Shown one piece after another: positions 58,092 through 64,000 of a stretch of 64,000 nt of DNA. Within the stretch, counting starts at the first letter, position 1. Each line of letters begins with the position of its first letter. The DNA is from Macrolepiota albuminosa (taxonomy: Eukaryota > Basidiomycota > Agaricomycetes > Agaricales > Agaricaceae), in the NCBI GenBank assembly GCA_027475525.1, contig JAMWFC010000025.1, positions 248,001 through 312,000 of the forward strand, written 5' to 3'. Under the pieces are notes generated by a model. The model did no database searches, was not told the origin of the DNA, and saw nothing but the letters and a program-made list of their open reading frames with translations. Made by a program: the position numbers and the translations under genes.

Positions 58092-61000
58092 TACTCTCCA
58101 ATGAGACCAAATACTTGGTCTTATGTGAGAGGTAAAGTTATAAAGCTGCACAAAAATGCATGACATTAGTCAATAACTGCTTACAGCCTCTTAGTGTGCA
58201 AGTGCACATACCAGTCTAAATAGCAAAAAATCAAGATGAAATTAAAAAAATAAAAATAAAATCTACATATCTATTTGTACACACTACTTTGAAGTGTCCA
58301 TCAGCATGAACATGTTGAGTTATTACTCAGAGTTATCTAAATTAAAAGAAGAGTCTATAACCTGTGCAATAAAGTTTCTGCAACTGTGTCCATCTCTGTC
58401 ACTATTGATTTCTCTTTCAGTGTGATATTATTTGTAGGAGGAGGAGGTGCTAATCCCATCCTTGGTGGAGTGGTGGACCCCTTGACAGCAGGCAAATCTA
58501 CCAAATAGACTTAGTAAGTATGATGTTAATTGCTAAAACAATAGTTGATAGCATACCATGCACCAATGTGCATTTTAGAAAATTGACCTGGTTAAAGTCC
58601 ATGCCAATGAGATAGTAGAGGCCCTCAGCTTCAGAGTTTATTGGGAGAGTACTCTTCTTGTAGTGCTTGAATATAAAACAATAATAATTATCTTCAGTCA
58701 TCTTCTTGGAGTGATCTGGATCAATAGAAGATCTGATTTTAAAATAACCAGATTGGAATGTTATGATGAATAGAATGTTGGCACAGGAATTGAATGGAGG
58801 AAAGATACAAAGAAGGGATGAATGAAATGGTAGCACAGGCATTGAATGGAGAAAGAACACAAAGGAGAGATGAATAGAATAGTGGCACTGAAACAGACAT
58901 CACAAAAATAGAAAATGAAACAACAACTTAGGTTATGAATGCTGGAATGTCAAGAGCAAAAAGTCATGTGATCTGGTGGTCTGTGCACTGGAAAATTAGT
59001 ATAAATAGTTCAAGTAGAGTAGAAAATAACCAGGCAATTGATAAGCAAAGGCTTGGTGATTCTCAGGGAGTGAATCATTTAGACTGGAGTTTGTTAAGAC
59101 ACTTTTACATTTTAGAGTATTATATATATTCTGGGAAGTAACTATTCATCAACACCTCAAGTTTATTATAAAGCATCAGTGTAGATTAGAGAAGACTTTC
59201 TAGGATGACTTAAAAGCCCCAGAACTATCAGTATTACTTGCAACTAAGTACTATAATATTTGGCAAGGTGCTCTATGTGCTTGTCATCAATCTGTTTAAA
59301 GATGTCCATAGACATTGTTGGAGCATGAAACTGCTATTCCAGGAAGACCACACCATAGATATATGCATGATCCACTTAGTCTGGCAGAATCTGATTGTGC
59401 AATAAGACACATAATACATCATCATTGAAAAAGTTATGTGCTTGCTTATTTGGCATATGAACTTGTTGGATCTTGAGCTGAAGCCCATGTTGGAGCTCAA
59501 AGGGTTGCTTGGGAAACATGGCATCATAAGAGGCAATTGTTTCATGGTAAAAACTTGGATGGGCCATGACAAGAGTCATATGCTGAACAATTATAGGTTT
59601 GGCTATGCTATTTGCACAGAGAGCTCAACATAGTGCAAATTCAAAGAGGGTTTGTCAGTGCATGCAGTATGCATGATCAACTGCAATGTCCTAATACATG
59701 TTTTTCAGCCTAAGGTGGCCAAAGACCAGTGTATATTGAGCAGGCTGGTTGAGGCCAAATGGTGTGGCTGGATCTGGTGTGCACATTATATGCAGCATGG
59801 TGGAACCATCTTCTTTTGTATATAGAAAGCACTCTGGAATGTGTCATTGCTCAACAAGAGCAAGATTGTCAGGACCCTGCATTAAGTTGATGAGATCCTG
59901 GCACTGTGGCTCCATCATCAGGAACCACATAGTTCTGTCATGCAGAGCCTCAAATGTTTGCTTAGTGATCAATATATATGTGACAATTCTGTTGCAACAA
60001 GAGACATGTATTTTCATATAATATTTATAGAGCCAGTCTAGCTCTAAAGAAGTGTGGAGGAGACCACAGAGGGCATGCTTGTACACAATCACACCAGAAA
60101 TATGGGCATGCTGCCCAGAGGCATACAATGCTGCTCTGTTGGTGTCTGCTCCTATCAGCACCATGTTTGTGTGATATAAATAGTAGGTGCAGTAGCTAAG
60201 TGCTCCTCTGAAGCACAAATTCATTTACTTGATATTAAGTAGACCCTATATTTTTACCTCCAAACCATCAGAGATTCTTTTCAAGAAATCATCCTCAGCT
60301 CATAGTTGCTCTCATCAGATAAGAAGATCACTAGTGCTTTGCTTTTTCCAGGCATGGGCTTATTCTTTGCAGTTGCCACCAGACTATTATATTGCTCTGG
60401 TGTGCATGGGCCTGAATTCAAGATGACTATGGGATACTGTGCTGATAGTGCTAGCATTACTATAGGCAACATAAACAGCATTTGAACTTCAGCTTGTTCA
60501 GAAATGCCAGCCAGAAAGGCTATCACCTCTAGCTTAGATGCATCAAGCAGCAGTTTACAGCTGCAATGCTGATAGGATGGCTCTGGTTTGTCCAGGGCAG
60601 ACAATATAGATAATAGCTGAGCTACTGAAGGTGCAGGTGCATTTCATGCCAGAGTTCTCTCTCTAGGCTCAGCATAAGAAATATTCTGAATAGGCACCCT
60701 TGGTGTCACAGTGACAGGTTTGGACCCTATAGGTGGGGCCCAAGATAGTGCAGTTTCCTGCTAATTCAGAGATAGCTCAGCCAAAGGCTTACTGACTGTG
60801 GTCAGTGACACTGACAGGGCCTGAGAAGCTACAGCAGGCAACCACAATGATGAAGCAACAGGCTGAGCAGGCTGCTCAGGGCACACTAGTTGCACTACTA
60901 TTGGCATCCTTGCCCATAGAGGTTCGACTGGTCAAACAGGCTGATATCTAGCCCTCTTGATCTTAATGGTCAGTTCTTTAAAAGTTGATACTTTGTGCTT

Positions 61001-61789
61001 GAAAGCACAGTTGATCTGCTCCAGTACTGATATGTGTTGCCTCCTCATTAGCTCAATCTGGTCGAGCAACTACTTGGTCACAACTACAGCTAAACCATTC
61101 TGCAGAATGGATGCAGTTGCAGGGACTAGCTGTTCTGCTGCTTCCAGTTGGCAGAGGAGCACATCTGGCAATGCTAATTCCTGCATTTGTGATGCAGGTT
61201 CCACATATAGTTTGGCCATGGGCCAATGCACCTATAGCACAGATAGTGATCCCATTATCATACTCACATACATTGGTACCAATGCTGGTGGACGTGATAG
61301 TAGAACCTGTTTATAGCACTCTTGGTATGTGCTGTCCTCTAGGTGCTCATAGTGCCCCTCATTGTCTATCTCCATTTCTTGCAAGTAGAGGAGTGTCTGA
61401 TAAGAAAGCAGCTCTTTGTGGCCTAGATAGGCCATGCCTACTGTCTGGTACTGGCTGCCTGCCAAATACAGCAGCTGCCTCTGATAGTCTGGCTAGTAAG
61501 AATAATTTTGTATATTAGAGGGTCTTCCCTCTCCACCAGAGCCTTGTAGGCTCTGATCACTTTTATGTGGCTCCCAATAGGCCATTGTGCAGGACACATT
61601 GGACACATGTATTGGAACTTAGGAGGAAGAAAAGAAAAAAAAATCTCCTAACTCTACTAGTAGTGTAAACAACTACAAATAATGGCCATCCTATCAGAGT
61701 TGCCAGTAGTGGTAACAACTACAAACAATGGCCATCCAGTCACTCATTAGTTATCAAAGTGGACTTCATCCACATTTCACCACCTCATG
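58092..61789. repeat. CpG-null relic DNA
   Basis: No intact gene. Short frames on the minus strand (for example 60281-60604 and 59844-60224) look protein-like but lack recognisable motifs. The stretch from 57853 to 60923 contains no CG dinucleotide, and only three occur between 57852 and 62878. It is probably a stack of old retroelement DNA altered by methylation-driven C-to-T change. Confidence 0.6.
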
Positions 61790-63290
61790 TGCTTTGTGTA
61801 TATTTTTCCAGCTATTGGGGGCATTTTATGCCCTGCAGTTTTAGGTACTGGTCTAGTGCTGCAAGATCTTTGCAGCTTATCAGAAGCTTCTAAGTAATAT
61901 CATCTAAGCTTCATCTTACCTCAAATTTGAAGTGTCTATCTAGTATCCATCTATGACCTATAAAGTTATCCATGAACCATTTTTAGTCATCACCAATTTC
62001 AAAGTCATAAGGTTCTGGCATTGGCACAATTAAGAAATAGCATATCACAACTGGCCAGATATAGTTGCAACAGCAACACATGAAACTTAGGCACTATTCT
62101 GTGTACCTGAAGTGCATGAGGCAGTTTCAACATGTAATTAGACATGCTAGGTTCAGCTTTGAAGACCCTATACATATGGTCTAATCCACTTGAGACACAA
62201 CTTGCTTGCTCTGCCTTTTGGCAGGTTCAAGTTTTTTGTTGAATAATTATTTGCATGTTTTGTTTGCTACACATGCAATTCTATAATTGCATTATAGACA
62301 TCCACTAAGTTTCTCAGTGTGTTACATGCAAATTGTTCAACTCTAACATGAATAACTTTGTTAGTACAAAGTTTGCAAATCATGAATAGCATATAGCCAC
62401 TATTGAGCTTAAAGAGTGAGTATCTAGTAGTTTGGGAATGGACTAATAAAGTCCATCCTGATTGAATCTCAGAGTTTGATTGGAATTGGAAACAAATGAA
62501 ACTTTTCTGATGGCTTCAAGGTCAAAACTTTTGACTATTGATATAGCTTGCATGTTGAGCAGAATTGACTTGTTTTCTTGGCCATTTATGGCCACCAGTA
62601 TTAGCAATGCATGTAATCCAATACTTTCTGAGTTCTAAAATAGCCTACTACTTTGTGAGCCTGGTCCAGGATAGTTGTGATCAATGACTACTCCCAGAGA
62701 ATACAGATGACTTTAGACCCAGTAGATCTGATTAGATACATGAGCTGCTGTTCTACTGTAAAGCATAGATGCATCTGTACATAGTTCATAATCTCTAAGA
62801 AGAGAGTGTTATTTTTGTATCCTTGCTGAATATATGTGCAAAACTGTACATTGTTCCTATTGGTAGAGGCAGAATAACGATCATGCAATTCTAACACATG
62901 TTATAGTAATATCTTCTTACTGCTAGAGAGCACTCTCTGCCCAGCTTCTTCCTGTGCTTGGGTGGCTTTATAGTCTACCAATATCTGAGCCTCAATATCT
63001 CAAGCTTTTCTTTGTTTTTGCAGTCACTTTCTGCGACATGTTTTCTGCACTTGCATAGCAGGTATTTCAATTGTATGTTCCTTTATTTCATGGAACTTAT
63101 GTAAGGGCAAGTCTTTGCTCTCTGGATCTATTTGTTTGTCTGCTTGAACATAGTTATGCACATCATGGATGTCATCTCAAGTATCACTTTTGAAGTATTG
63201 AGACAAACGGTCTGCTATCTTGTTCAGTTCACCTTTTACATAGATGATATTGAACTAATAGTATGACATATAGTCAATCTAGCAACATTG
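61790..63290 (-). mobile_element. Ty3/Gypsy chromodomain retrotransposon relic (pol 3' half)
   Basis: Minus strand, in order: the RNase H end with YVKGELNKIADRLSQYF (about 63.2 kb); a linker with GYKNNTLFLEIM (about 62.8 kb); and the integrase zinc site DQAHKVVGYFRTQKVLDYM, followed by YWWP and QFCSTCKLYQ (about 62.56-62.68 kb). Then DSIRMDFISPFP of the integrase core, LPKGRASKLCLKWIRPYV (about 62.2 kb), and a chromodomain with WFMDNFIGHRWILDRHFKFE (about 61.93-61.98 kb) and LAALDQYLKL. Many Trp, Gln and Arg codons are now stops. The RT and both LTRs are missing. Chromodomain Gypsy elements target heterochromatin. Confidence 0.85.
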
Positions 63291-64000
63291 TTGCAGTGAT
63301 AAGTGCACTTGAGTTTTGAAGACCTCTGCAGCTCTCCGCATGATTGAACTGGAGTTGGGAAGAGAATTAGAATTCAAGTGAGAAGTCAATCCAGTTTTAG
63401 CACCAATCGGCCGCCGAAGTGACCCGTTTATTGAAAATTTCTTGAAGTGCAACGTAGCTGTGGCTATGTAGATTAAATAGAAATATATATAAGGGAGAGG
63501 TGGGAGGGTGCGTGAAGAAAGTAACAACTAATTCTAATGAGGTTCTGATACCAGAAGAAAAGGTAATTGAGTTGAATAGTAGCATGTCAGTACTCTAGCT
63601 ATTGCTTACTGAGAAAAACCTGACTCGCTACTCGTAATAAATCTTTCGAGCAAGTGATACGTCTGACGTCTGTAATAGATAGTGAGATGACAAGTCATCT
63701 ACTGACTGCTGAGAGATCGACCTTACTTCTTAGAGTAGTGATGCCTGAGAAAAGAGCTGGACAGTTGCAGTGAAGGCAATCACTACTCTGCAAAGGGAGT
63801 CAGATTACTGATCTGCTGTGAATAAGCAACTCTGCACTGGCTGACCTGACAGAGAACTGTGATGGTGTGAGAGCAAGACCGTTGCTCAACTGAAAATTTT
63901 ATGCAAAACCGTTGCATGAATGACAATGCAAGAAACATGCATGTAATGCGACTAACTGAGCCTTCGGCCCTACTGTTTCTGACCCAACCTCTGCCCACGC
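63291..64000 (-). mobile_element. LTR-retroelement fragment with primer-binding site
   Basis: On the minus strand GGTATCAGAACC (about 63543-63554) resembles the initiator-tRNA primer site TGGTATCAGAGC of many Copia elements. Sequence upstream of it (63556 to about 63700 and beyond) would be the LTR. A 62-codon frame downstream (63585-63397) may be a gag start. CpG is normal, in contrast with the Gypsy relic next to it. The window ends before the partner LTR could be seen. Confidence 0.4.

Overview
The window is nuclear DNA of a filamentous basidiomycete, most probably an agaricomycete (mushroom-forming fungus). The reasons are dense ~45-60 bp GT-AG introns, fungal housekeeping genes, agaricomycete-type LINE, Copia, DIRS and chromodomain-Gypsy relics, and a dynein heavy chain gene encoding only the tail half, as described for agaricomycetes. 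It splits into a gene-rich left part (about 1.7-38.7 kb) and a mobile-element island (about 39.3-64 kb). A smaller relic patch lies at 9.5-14.6 kb.

Genes that could be spliced end to end with consistent phase: cullin-4 (1700-4632, +); TRAPP subunit Trs33/TRAPPC6 (6628-7561, -), head to head with a GPALPP1/DUF3752 protein (7666-8764, +); homoserine O-acetyltransferase MET2 (14688-16115, +); an unrecognised 254-aa protein (16744-17737, -); tail-only dynein heavy chain Dhc1 (20653-24905, -, 12 exons, 1217 aa); a G-protein alpha subunit (28075-29821, -) whose reading frame needs a one-nucleotide microexon; a kinase-less protein with two PH-CRIB modules (31063-32238, +); an F-box protein (35322-37089, +); and a possible PD-(D/E)XK-like hypothetical (37185-38712, -). 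A decayed monocarboxylate-transporter-like MFS gene lies just downstream of cullin-4 (4640-5335, -).

Mobile DNA: an old CpG-stripped LINE (9490-13270) is interrupted by a 1.33-kb CpG-normal element with imperfect terminal inverted repeats (11061-12393). A younger CpG-rich LINE 3' end is at 18505-19871. The right part holds a Ty1/Copia element with both LTRs and a perfect 5-bp target duplication (41391-52505, -). A second Copia element in the opposite orientation is nested inside it (42392-48503, +). Further right are a DIRS-type tyrosine-recombinase relic (54281-55790), a degenerate LTR-flanked element (55881-58091), a chromodomain Gypsy pol relic (61790-63290) and an LTR/PBS fragment near 63.5 kb. 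Much of 57.85-62.88 kb is almost completely free of CpG, including one run of about 3.07 kb with none. This points to heavy cytosine methylation and deamination.

The host genes do not form one pathway. They are typical scattered housekeeping and signalling genes: ubiquitin ligase scaffold, vesicle tethering, methionine synthesis, dynein transport, heterotrimeric G protein and Cdc42/Rac effector. The most notable points are the one-base exon in the G-alpha gene, the doubled PH-CRIB adaptor without a kinase, the intact tail-only dynein gene, the CpG-null tracts, and the TIR element with an orphan ORF starting inside its own terminal repeat.
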